Shown piece after piece: positions 19,294 through 26,288 of a DNA stretch of 32,080 bases. Below the pieces are notes generated by a model, which was not told the origin of the DNA, did no database searches, and saw nothing but the letters and a program-made list of their open reading frames with translations. The stretch is from Marmoricola sp. (lineage in GTDB: Bacteria; Actinomycetota; Actinomycetes; Propionibacteriales; Nocardioidaceae), in contig JAOPXD010000033.1 of assembly GCA_025965315.1 (NCBI GenBank), forward strand, positions 1 through 32,080. The letters are read 5' to 3'. A program made the translations under genes and the position numbers. The stretch's first letter is position 1. Each line of letters begins with the position of its first letter.

Positions 19294-20028
19294 TCAGTCG
19301 CTACGCATCGCGCTCATCACCAGGTCGTCCAGGGACATGTCCGGGTCGAGCACGATCCCGCGGTCCCGTGCGTGCCCGTCGATCTGGAACCAGACCGACC
19401 GGGTCAGGTGGGTCGCGAGCAGGTCGACCGACGGCTCCCTGACCTCGCGGGCGAGCCAGAACCGCACCGTACCGACCGCCTGGCCGACGATGCCGAAGAC
19501 GAGCGGGTCCAGGATCTGCCCGTCCTCCTTGGTGAGCTCGACCTCGAGCAGGTGGGCGCCCGCGGTCACCAGCATCGCGATCAGGGAGCCGATCTGCTCG
19601 GTGGCCTGGATGACGTCGCCGAGGCGCTCGGCATCCTGGGACTCCGCGGCGCCGATCCGGTGCAGCGCCGGATGGGCCGCCGCCCAGGTGACGTAGGCGT
19701 GCACGATCCGCTCGATGGTCGAGCCGATGGTCCCGGACAGCTCGAACTGCGGGACGAGCTCGTCCATCAGCAGCTCCAGGATCCGCTTCTGGACGGCACG
19801 GTCGAGGTCGGCCCGATCGGCGAAGTGCCGGTACAGCACCGCCCGGCCGAGTCCCGCCTCGGTCGCGATCTGCCGTACGTGGATCTCGGCGCCGACCGGC
19901 TCGCGCTCGATCACGGCCACGGCGGCATCGAGGATCTGCGCCCGGCGCTCGCCCCGGTGCACGGCCCAGCGCTCGTCGCGTCCGTCGGAAGCAGGTCCCG
20001 CGACTGATCCGGACGGCTTGCTGGTCAC
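19294..20028 (-). CDS. TetR-family transcriptional regulator
   Basis: DNA-binding regulator of 244 residues. The N-terminal helix-turn-helix region is GERRAQILDAAVAVIE followed by VRQIATEAGLGRAVLYRHFADRADL. The C-terminal ligand domain is long and helical. The GTG start overlaps the fprB-like stop (GTGA, 20025-20028), so it is the third gene of the oxygenase-reductase operon. It is therefore the best candidate to bind the palindrome at 22742-22758 in that operon's promoter. The inducer is unknown; a substrate or product of the diiron oxygenase is a reasonable inference. Confidence 0.9.
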   Translation of the reverse strand: MTSKPSGSVAGPASDGRDERWAVHRGERRAQILDAAVAVIEREPVGAEIHVRQIATEAGLGRAVLYRHFADRADLDRAVQKRILELLMDELVPQFELSGTIGSTIERIVHAYVTWAAAHPALHRIGAAESQDAERLGDVIQATEQIGSLIAMLVTAGAHLLEVELTKEDGQILDPLVFGIVGQAVGTVRFWLAREVREPSVDLLATHLTRSVWFQIDGHARDRGIVLDPDMSLDDLVMSAMRSD

Positions 20029-21692
20029 ACCCGCAAGCCTAGGACCCGGCGCTCACGATCGCTGCCGCCGACACGACCGCCGAGTCCTGGGGCGGACCCC
20101 GCACGAGCGACCCGGATCATCTCGCCCACGTCGAGGAGCTTCACCCGGGTCCGGCCGATCGCGGCGCCTCGCCGACGTTCCTCGGCCTCGATCGCACGCC
20201 ACCCGGGCAGGTCGATGGCATCCGGGCAGGTCTCGGCCATCCAGGCGTCCGTCGCCCCGGTCGCGGTCGGCAGCAACCCGGCCTCCAGGTCGTCGAGGAG
20301 CGAGGCGACGGTCTCTTCCGAACAGCTCTTGTTCGTCCCGATGAAGCCGCTCGGCCCGCGCTTGATCCAGCCGGCGACGTAGGTCCCCGGCGTGACCCGG
20401 CCGGCGTCGTGGGGAACGGTCGAGGTGGTCTCGTCGAACGGCAGTCCCGGGATCGCCGTACCGCGGTAGCCCACCGAGCGCAGCACCATCCCGGCCTGCA
20501 GCAGCTCGGTCTCGCCGGTCGCCTCGGCGACCTGACGACCGTCGACCTCGACCACCCGGGTACGGGTGACCTCGATCCCGGTGACGTGCTCGTCGCCGAG
20601 GATCCGGACCGGCGCGGTGTTGAAGCGCAGGACGATGCGCCGACGCTCGGGATCAGGCGTCCGGGCCGCCAGCTCGGCGAGCAACCGGGTCTTGGCGGTG
20701 TCGGCGACGATCGGTTCGCCGCCGGCGTCGACGATGACGTCGATGTCGCGCAGGCCCGCGAGGCCGACCAGCTCGGGCATCGTGAACGCTGCCTGCGCCG
20801 GACCTCGACGGCCCAGCACGAGCACCTCGCGGACGCGGCTCCCGCGCAGGGTCGCCAGGGGCAGCTCGGCGATGTCGGTCGTTCGGAGCGTCTCGGGGTC
20901 CGCGGTGAGGATGCGGGCCACGTCGAGGGCGACGTTGCCGTTGCCGACGACGACCACCCGATCCGAACCCAGGTCGACCGGCACGTCCTGGCTCTCCGGG
21001 TGGCCGTTGTACCAGGCGACGACCTCGGTCGCCGAGACGCTGCCGATCAGGTCCTCGCCCTCGATACCGAGGCCGCGGTCCAGCGAGGCGCCGACCGAGT
21101 AGATGACCCCGTCGTACCGGGATGCGAGGTCCTCGTGCGAGATGTCCCGGCCGACCTCGACGTTGAGCCGGTAGCCGAAGCCGGGCTGGCGCTCGATGGC
21201 GGCGAACAGCGCCGCCACCTGCTTGGTGTGCTGGTGGTCCGGCGCGACCCCGGCGCGGGCCAACCCGTACGGCGTCGGGAGACGGTCGTAGACGTCGACC
21301 GAGACGCCGGCGTGCTTGAGCAGCTCGTCGGCCGCGTACATCCCGGCCGGACCGGCTCCGACAACGGCGACCCGGATCGCGCGCGGCATCGGTCGCGGCG
21401 CCTCGACCAGGGCGAGCGGGGTGCGGTCGGCGTGCGCCTGCTCGGTGAAGTAGAGCCGGTTGAGCTCGAGGAACGGCAGCTCGGCCTCGGTCAGCTTGGT
21501 GTGCGGCTTGAGCGCGTCCACCGGGCAGGCGGTCACGCAGGCACCGCAGTCGACGCAGCCCTGGGGGTCGACGTACAGCATCTCGGCCTCGGCGAAGCCG
21601 GGCTCCCCGGGGGCGGGGTGGATGCAGTTGACCGGGCAGGCGACGACGCAGGACGCGTCGCTGCAGCAGGACTGGGTGACGACGTACGGCAT
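20025..21692 (-). CDS. fprB: Ferredoxin-ferredoxin NADP reductase fusion (FprB-like)
   Basis: Electron-transfer flavoprotein of 555 residues. The N-terminal ferredoxin domain has cysteines C9, C15 and C19 for one cluster and C46xxC49xxC52xxxC56P for a second, consistent with a 7Fe ferredoxin. From about residue 105 it is an adrenodoxin-reductase-like FAD/NADP enzyme: VAVVGAGPAGMYAADELL for FAD, VVVVGNGNVALDVARIL for NADP, and GWIKRGPSGFIGTNK near the end. The ATG at 21692 has a GAGAGAGG ribosome site; upstream codons are discounted. Mycobacterium FprB has the same layout and lies next to a similar diiron oxygenase gene (Rv0885-Rv0886, from memory). It likely supplies electrons to that oxygenase. 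Confidence 0.9.
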   Translation of the reverse strand: MPYVVTQSCCSDASCVVACPVNCIHPAPGEPGFAEAEMLYVDPQGCVDCGACVTACPVDALKPHTKLTEAELPFLELNRLYFTEQAHADRTPLALVEAPRPMPRAIRVAVVGAGPAGMYAADELLKHAGVSVDVYDRLPTPYGLARAGVAPDHQHTKQVAALFAAIERQPGFGYRLNVEVGRDISHEDLASRYDGVIYSVGASLDRGLGIEGEDLIGSVSATEVVAWYNGHPESQDVPVDLGSDRVVVVGNGNVALDVARILTADPETLRTTDIAELPLATLRGSRVREVLVLGRRGPAQAAFTMPELVGLAGLRDIDVIVDAGGEPIVADTAKTRLLAELAARTPDPERRRIVLRFNTAPVRILGDEHVTGIEVTRTRVVEVDGRQVAEATGETELLQAGMVLRSVGYRGTAIPGLPFDETTSTVPHDAGRVTPGTYVAGWIKRGPSGFIGTNKSCSEETVASLLDDLEAGLLPTATGATDAWMAETCPDAIDLPGWRAIEAEERRRGAAIGRTRVKLLDVGEMIRVARAGSAPGLGGRVGGSDRERRVLGLRV

Positions 21693-21738
21693 GGCGAACC
21701 TCTCTCGGAGCCGAGACCAGGTCAGGCGGAGGGACGGA

Positions 21739-22698
21739 TCAGGCAGCTGAGGCAGCAGGCTGGCTGCGGAACCTGGCGCCACGGCCGTCGATCTTCAGCG
21801 CCTTCCAGACCCGGCGGGAGACCGGGTTCATCAGGTCGAGCTCGTCGGCCAGGGCGCGCACGTCGTAGAACACGTCGCGCAGCATCACCCGGGCCTCAGG
21901 GCTGTCCCAGAAGACGTCCTTGAGGACCTTCTTCGGCACGCCCACCTGCTTGGTCATCTCCGTGCCGGGGATCATGATCGCGTCGCCGAGGACACGCATG
22001 ATCACCGGGAAGACCACCGACAGGACGGCCTTGCGGACCCGGCCGACCTTGGGCACGTTGCGCTTGAGGTACTCGTGCGCGAAGGAGATGTGCCGGGCCT
22101 CCTCGGCGATGTGGATCTGCATGATCCGCTGCAGCAGCGGGTGCATCGCGTCACCCTCGCGCAGGATCGCCTTCTGCAGGTGGTCGATCGGCTCCTCGCC
22201 GGCGAGCACGCCCATGAAGAAGACGATCGAGAGCGGACGGGCCGCCAGCGGCAGGAACGGTGCGACGGCCCGGAAGTAGCGCGGCCCGCCGGGCACGTCG
22301 ACCCCGGTCCGGTTCACGAACTCCTGGAACATCTGGGTGTGGTGGGTCTCCTCGGTCGCCTCGTGGGTGACGTAGCGGTACTCGGGAGACCCGTTCGGCA
22401 GACCGATCACGTACTCCATCAGCCCGCGGATCAGGATGTTCTCGAACTGCAGGCCGACCTTGGCGACGTTGGCCTGACGCCAGATGCCGATCTCGATCTG
22501 ACGGTCCAACGGCAGCGACCGGTACCACTCGCTCCGACCCAGGGCGTCTGCCTTGGGGAGCACCCAGCGCGGGTCGTCCGCGTGGATCGCGTAGTCCGGG
22601 GAGTCCCAGGCGATGTCGGTCCACGGGTCGAAGTGCTGGTGGACCGAGCCCTCGGACAGGGTCAGCAGCTTCTCTTCGTAGGTCTGGATCGCGGTCAT
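21739..22698 (-). CDS. AurF-like non-heme diiron oxygenase
   Basis: Predicted ferritin-like diiron enzyme of 319 residues, similar to p-aminobenzoate N-oxygenase AurF and mycobacterial Rv0885-type proteins. Candidate iron ligands are E86 (FENILIRGLMEY), E116xxH119 with H120 (ATEETHHTQMF), E168/E169 (LAGEEP), H196, and E200xxH203 (HIAEEARHISFAHEY). No signal peptide. ATG start with GAGGAG six bases upstream. It is the first gene of an operon with fprB and tetR, behind a promoter with an embedded operator. The chemistry could be N-oxygenation, hydroxylation or another oxidation; the substrate is unknown. Confidence 0.85.
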   Translation of the reverse strand: MTAIQTYEEKLLTLSEGSVHQHFDPWTDIAWDSPDYAIHADDPRWVLPKADALGRSEWYRSLPLDRQIEIGIWRQANVAKVGLQFENILIRGLMEYVIGLPNGSPEYRYVTHEATEETHHTQMFQEFVNRTGVDVPGGPRYFRAVAPFLPLAARPLSIVFFMGVLAGEEPIDHLQKAILREGDAMHPLLQRIMQIHIAEEARHISFAHEYLKRNVPKVGRVRKAVLSVVFPVIMRVLGDAIMIPGTEMTKQVGVPKKVLKDVFWDSPEARVMLRDVFYDVRALADELDLMNPVSRRVWKALKIDGRGARFRSQPAASAA

Positions 22699-22734
22699 CG
22701 GGTGCTCCTCGGACGTCGTTGCCTGACTCCTCAG

Positions 22735-22764
22735 AGGTTAGTGAGACACGGTGTCACATGTAAA
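22735..22764 (-). promoter_or_regulatory. Promoter of the diiron oxygenase operon
   Basis: Minus strand: -35 TTTACA (22764-22759), an 18-base spacer, and -10 TAACCT (22740-22735). Transcription would begin near 22728, leaving about a 30-base leader with the GAGGAG ribosome site. The spacer is almost wholly occupied by the palindrome at 22742-22758. Confidence 0.65.
22742..22758. promoter_or_regulatory. Candidate TetR operator
   Basis: TGAGACACGGTGTCACA is a 17-bp palindrome around a central G, with 7 of 8 base pairs matching and a perfect inner GACAC-G-GTGTC. It lies between the -35 and -10 boxes of the oxygenase promoter, where a bound repressor would exclude RNA polymerase. The operon encodes a TetR protein, the expected binder; binding itself is inferred. 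Confidence 0.65.
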
Positions 22765-22823
22765 GCGTTATCCGTGACTTCGCGTTACATATACCTGGAT
22801 CCCCGCGGCGGATGTGGCTCGGC

Positions 22824-23387
22824 TCACAGCGACCAGCGCGACGGACGTCGCTGCCAGAAGGCCGAGACCTCGATCCGGCCCTCGTCGAAGTGGGCCTCGA
22901 GGTCTGCCGCGGCGAAGGCAGCGATCACGTCGCCGAGCAGCTGGTCCCCCGGTGCCGCGTTCGCGGTGCTGCCGTGCCAGAGGTTGACCTCGAGCATGCC
23001 CTCGTCCACCGCGTGCCAGACGTCCGGCGGGGTGAACCACGCCACCCCGCGCGGAGCGGGGTCCGTGCCGGCGAGCAGGTCCCGCGCCGCCCAGTGGTCG
23101 ATGCACCCCTGCAGGACCGCGATGCCGCCCGCGTCGAGAGCGGCGAACGTGCGTTGCAGGCGGTCGTAGTCCGTCACGTCCGGCCACGTCGCCGCGTCGG
23201 CGACCCAGTCAGCCTCGGCCTCGGCGATCCACCGGGCAGCGCGGTCCGCGGCGTCGTCCGGGCCCAGATCAGCACGGACCGCCTCGACGACCTGGTCCAG
23301 CACGTCCTGCGACGTACCCAGGCCGGAACGCACCAGCGTGCCGACCCACGACCGGAGATCAGCCGTACGGCGGTCCGGCCGAGCCAT
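22824..23387 (-). CDS. Hypothetical cytoplasmic protein (DUF6891-like)
   Basis: An acidic, Trp-rich protein of 187 residues with no signal peptide or membrane segment. The C-terminal half has the pattern FAALDAGGIAVLQGCIDHWA, then VAWFTPPDVWHAVDEGMLEVN, and ends EGRIEVSAFWQRR. This order (GI, cysteine/His patch, F(F/T)-x-D, alternating beta/alpha, basic end) resembles the DUF6891 family, but I cannot confirm that. The ATG at 23387 is preceded by an equivalent GTG. It begins about 12 bases after pdxS on the same strand, so it is probably co-transcribed with pdxS. Function unknown. Confidence 0.72.
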   Translation of the reverse strand: MARPDRRTADLRSWVGTLVRSGLGTSQDVLDQVVEAVRADLGPDDAADRAARWIAEAEADWVADAATWPDVTDYDRLQRTFAALDAGGIAVLQGCIDHWAARDLLAGTDPAPRGVAWFTPPDVWHAVDEGMLEVNLWHGSTANAAPGDQLLGDVIAAFAAADLEAHFDEGRIEVSAFWQRRPSRWSL

Positions 23388-23399
23388 CACCAGCCGCGC

Positions 23400-24317
23400 T
23401 TACCAGCCGCGTTCGGCCAGGCGGTGCGGCTGCGGGATGTCCTCGACGTTGATGCCGACCATGGCCTCGCCCAGACCGCGGGAGACCTTGGCGATCACGT
23501 CGGGGTCGTCGTGGAAGGTGGTGGCCTTCACGATCGCGGCGGCGCGCTGCTCGGGGTTGCCGGCCTTGAAGATCCCGGAGCCGACGAAGACGCCCTCGGC
23601 CCCGAGCTGCATCATCATCGCTGCGTCCGCCGGGGTGGCGATCCCGCCGGCGACGAACAGCACCACCGGGAGCTTGCCGTTCTCGGCAACCTCCTTGACC
23701 AGCTCGTACGGCGCCTGGAGCTCCTTGGCGGCGACGTACAGCTCGTCGTCGTGCAGGGCACCGAGCCGACGGATCTCGCCGCGGATGGTGCGCATGTGGG
23801 TCACCGCGTTGGACACGTCACCGGTGCCGGCCTCGCCCTTGGAACGGATCATCGCCGCGCCCTCGGTGATCCGGCGCAGCGCCTCACCGAGATTTGTTGC
23901 ACCGCACACGAAGGGAACCGTGAAGGCCCACTTGTCGATGTGGTTGGCGTAGTCGGCCGGGGTCAGCACCTCGGACTCGTCGATGTAGTCGACCCCGAGG
24001 CTCTGCAGCACCTGGGCCTCGGCGAAGTGGCCGATCCGGGCCTTGGCCATCACCGGGATCGAGACCGCCTCGATGATCGCGTCGATCATGTCCGGGTCGC
24101 TCATCCGGCTCACGCCACCCTGGGCGCGGATGTCAGCAGGAACGCGCTCGAGTGCCATCACGGCGACCGCGCCGGCGTCCTCGGCGATCTTGGCCTGATC
24201 GACGTTGACGACGTCCATGATCACGCCGCCCTTCAGCATCTCTGCCATGCCGCGCTTGACGCGCGAGGTGCCGGTGCTGGTGGAGTCGAGGTCAGGGGTG
24301 AGGGAGTCTGGAGCCAT
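23400..24317 (-). CDS. pdxS: Pyridoxal 5'-phosphate synthase lyase subunit PdxS
   Basis: Forms pyridoxal 5'-phosphate from ribose 5-phosphate, glyceraldehyde 3-phosphate and ammonia supplied by PdxT. The 305-residue TIM barrel is highly conserved: [20 protein letters not shown], the ribose-phosphate-binding lysine K92 in [10 protein letters not shown], the second lysine K160 in [12 protein letters not shown], and [23 protein letters not shown] start with no ribosome site but a -10 element six bases upstream. Its pdxT partner is not adjacent: only the 22824 gene follows it on the same strand. Confidence 0.98.
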   Translation of the reverse strand: MAPDSLTPDLDSTSTGTSRVKRGMAEMLKGGVIMDVVNVDQAKIAEDAGAVAVMALERVPADIRAQGGVSRMSDPDMIDAIIEAVSIPVMAKARIGHFAEAQVLQSLGVDYIDESEVLTPADYANHIDKWAFTVPFVCGATNLGEALRRITEGAAMIRSKGEAGTGDVSNAVTHMRTIRGEIRRLGALHDDELYVAAKELQAPYELVKEVAENGKLPVVLFVAGGIATPADAAMMMQLGAEGVFVGSGIFKAGNPEQRAAAIVKATTFHDDPDVIAKVSRGLGEAMVGINVEDIPQPHRLAERGW

Positions 24318-24323
24318 AGGAGA

Positions 24324-24329
24324 AGTTTA
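24324..24329 (-). promoter_or_regulatory. Candidate -10 of a leaderless pdxS promoter
   Basis: TAAACT on the minus strand is followed by TCTCCT and the pdxS ATG. The leader is pyrimidine-rich, with no Shine-Dalgarno sequence, supporting a leaderless transcript beginning at the start codon. Confidence 0.5.
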
Positions 24330-24384
24330 CGTCCGCGGCGCCACCGGATTCTGCCCGGGGCTCAGGCGTGAACGGCGGTCGGGA

Positions 24385-25038
24385 TCAGTTCTCGGACGCT
24401 GCGCGGGCGGCGTCGATGACGATCGCCTGCTCCCTGACGACCAGCACCCGCTGGATCACGGTGACCGTGTTCGCCACAGCCAGGGCGCCGAGGGTGACCG
24501 GGATCGCCTGGAGCGCATCCTTGCCGACCCCGAGCTTGTTGACGATGTCGGCGAGGCCGGTGATCACCAGGATCGCGACCAGCCGGTCGGCGCGTTCGGC
24601 GATGCCGACCTTGGCCTGCATCCCGAGCGACTCGGCCTTGGCGCGTGCGTACGACGTCACCGAACCCATGCTCAGGCAGTAGATCGCCAGCGCGGCGTAC
24701 CAGCTGTTGTCCCCGGGTCCGACGTAGAACATCGCCAGGCCCCCGAAGATCGCGGCGTCCCCGATCCGGTCGAGCGTCGAGTCCCAGAACGCCCCGAACG
24801 TCGACACCTGTCCGCTCTTGCGGGCCATGTACCCGTCGATCATGTCGCTGAACACGAACGCCGTGATCACCAGGACGCCGATGAGCAGCTTGCCCTGCGG
24901 GAAGAAGACCAGCGCGCCCGCGGAGACTCCCACGGTGCCGACGAACGTCACCGTGTTGGGACTGATCCCCCATCGCAGGAACAGGTCGCCGAGCGGCGCC
25001 CAGATGTTGGTCCAGAACTGACGGAATCTCTCGAGCAT
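24385..25038 (-). CDS. pgsA: CDP-alcohol phosphatidyltransferase, probably phosphatidylinositol-phosphate synthase
   Basis: Integral membrane enzyme (217 residues) that joins CDP-diacylglycerol to an alcohol phosphate. The family motif is complete: D65xxD68G69xxA72R73, G82, D86 and D90 (SDMIDGYMARKSG, then FGAFWDSTLD). About six hydrophobic segments surround it. In Mycobacterium the gene at this position next to the HIT gene (pgsA1) makes phosphatidylinositol phosphate, the first step to PIMs; that substrate is inferred from position, not seen. Glycerol-3-phosphate is the alternative. The mycobacterial follow-on genes patA and pimA are absent here. Confidence 0.88.
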   Translation of the reverse strand: MLERFRQFWTNIWAPLGDLFLRWGISPNTVTFVGTVGVSAGALVFFPQGKLLIGVLVITAFVFSDMIDGYMARKSGQVSTFGAFWDSTLDRIGDAAIFGGLAMFYVGPGDNSWYAALAIYCLSMGSVTSYARAKAESLGMQAKVGIAERADRLVAILVITGLADIVNKLGVGKDALQAIPVTLGALAVANTVTVIQRVLVVREQAIVIDAARAASEN

Positions 25039-25089
25039 GGTGGCAGCAGGTTAGCGGACGAGGATCCATCGGTCGCGGGCCGCGCTCAC

Positions 25090-25095
25090 TAGGGT
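25090..25095 (+). promoter_or_regulatory. Candidate -10 of a leaderless promoter
   Basis: TAGGGT is followed by CGCACC and the ATG at 25102. No ribosome binding site is present, so the downstream gene may be translated from a leaderless message. The promoter lies in the 63-base divergent gap shared with pgsA. Confidence 0.45.
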
Positions 25096-25101
25096 CGCAC
25101 C

Positions 25102-25731
25102 ATGACCGCCGAGGACACCTTCACCGCGTCGCGACGAGCGCTGCACGGCGTCGCCGAGCTGCTTCTCGCCGGCCCGCAGCACGCGGCCAGCGGCACGATC
25201 ACGTTGCGACCGACCCCGTCCGGGTTCGCCACGACGCGGCTGCCGGACCACCGTCTCGTCGGCACCGACGTGGTCGTCGGCGACCGCAGCGTTCCGATCC
25301 ACGGCAGCACCCTGCGGCAGATCGCGGACGAGCTCGGGTTCGTGCCGTGCTCGCTCACGCACGTGTACGCCGACGGCGCCGGCGTCGATCCCGACGAGGT
25401 TCTCAGCGTGACCGCTGCAGACGCGGCGCTGATCGCGGCGGCCTACGCCGTCGGCGACGCCGCGCTGCGCCAGCTCGCCCCGGACCAGACGCCGATCCTG
25501 TGGCCCGAGCACTTCGATCTCGGCATCTCGGTCGACGCCGACCGGGTGAACTACGGGGTCTCCCCCGGCGACAGCGCCCTCGACCGCCCGTACGCGTACG
25601 TCGGCCCCTGGGACACGTTCACGCCGGACACGTTCTGGAACCAGTCGTTCGGCGCCGCGATCCCGGTCCCCGGCACCGTCAGTGAGCTGGTCGCGTTCTT
25701 CGCCGAAGGTCGCCGGTTACTGACGGCGTGA
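25102..25731 (+). CDS. Conserved hypothetical protein
   Basis: I do not recognise a named family. The product is 209 residues, cytoplasmic by appearance (no signal or membrane segment), with an acidic N-terminal half and a C-terminal half rich in aromatic residues: ILWPEHFDLGISVDADRVN, GVSPGDS, RPYAYVGPWD and FWNQSFGA. The WPEHFD plus PYxYVGPW signature gives the impression of a conserved family. The gene is on the plus strand between pgsA and the HIT gene and converges with the latter, leaving only eight bases between stops. Base and codon use match the neighbours. Confidence 0.75.
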   Translation: MTAEDTFTASRRALHGVAELLLAGPQHAASGTITLRPTPSGFATTRLPDHRLVGTDVVVGDRSVPIHGSTLRQIADELGFVPCSLTHVYADGAGVDPDEVLSVTAADAALIAAAYAVGDAALRQLAPDQTPILWPEHFDLGISVDADRVNYGVSPGDSALDRPYAYVGPWDTFTPDTFWNQSFGAAIPVPGTVSELVAFFAEGRRLLTA

Positions 25732-25739
25732 ATTGCTGG

Positions 25740-26288
25740 TCAGCCGGCGCTGGACCACGCCTCGGCAAGCAGCCGCCGCGTCTCGGTGAGCAGCTGCGGC
25801 AACGGCTTGGTCCGGCCGATCACCGGCATGAAGTTCGCGTCGCCGGACCAGCGCGGCACCACGTGCTGGTGCAGGTGCGCGGCGATCCCGGCACCCGCGA
25901 TCGGCCCCTGGTTCATCCCGAGGTTGAAGCCCTGGGCACCACTGACGGCACGAATCGTCCGCATCGCTGTCTGCGTCATCGCGGCCACCTCGACCGTCTC
26001 CTCGTCGGTGAGGTCGGTGTAGTCGGCGACGTGCCGGAACGGGCAGACCAGCAGGTGCCCGGAGTTGTACGGGTACAGGTTCAGGACGGCGTACACGAGC
26101 TCGCCGCGGTGGACGACCAGGCCGTCCTCGTCGGGCAGGTCCGGGATCCGGCAGAACGGGCACTCCTCCTCGGAGCCGTCGACCGGTTTGTTCTCACCTC
26201 GGATGTAGGCCATCCGGTGCGGTGTCCAGAGCCGCTCGAGCTGGTCGGGCTCGCCCAGCCCGTCCTGGTGGTGTGAGTCGGCCACCAC
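25740..26288 (-). CDS. HIT-family nucleotide hydrolase/phosphorylase
   Basis: Histidine-triad enzyme of 182 residues acting on nucleotide phosphoanhydrides; the mycobacterial gene in the same position (Rv2613c) is an AP4A phosphorylase. The triad H138-L-H140-Q-H142 (AAHLHQHVVPRW) is intact. CPFC at residues 43-46 likely binds zinc, and NLYPYNSGHLLVCPFRH is the conserved core. The GTG start shares a base with the thrS stop (TAGTG), so the gene is probably coupled to thrS. AP4A is a by-product of aminoacyl-tRNA synthetases, which makes the pairing sensible. Confidence 0.9.
   Translation of the reverse strand: MVADSHHQDGLGEPDQLERLWTPHRMAYIRGENKPVDGSEEECPFCRIPDLPDEDGLVVHRGELVYAVLNLYPYNSGHLLVCPFRHVADYTDLTDEETVEVAAMTQTAMRTIRAVSGAQGFNLGMNQGPIAGAGIAAHLHQHVVPRWSGDANFMPVIGRTKPLPQLLTETRRLLAEAWSSAG

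Noticed and set aside
14407-23399. Integrative element or prophage carrying the accessory block
   Set aside because: No integrase, transposase, tRNA gene or flanking direct repeat was seen, and base composition equals the core.
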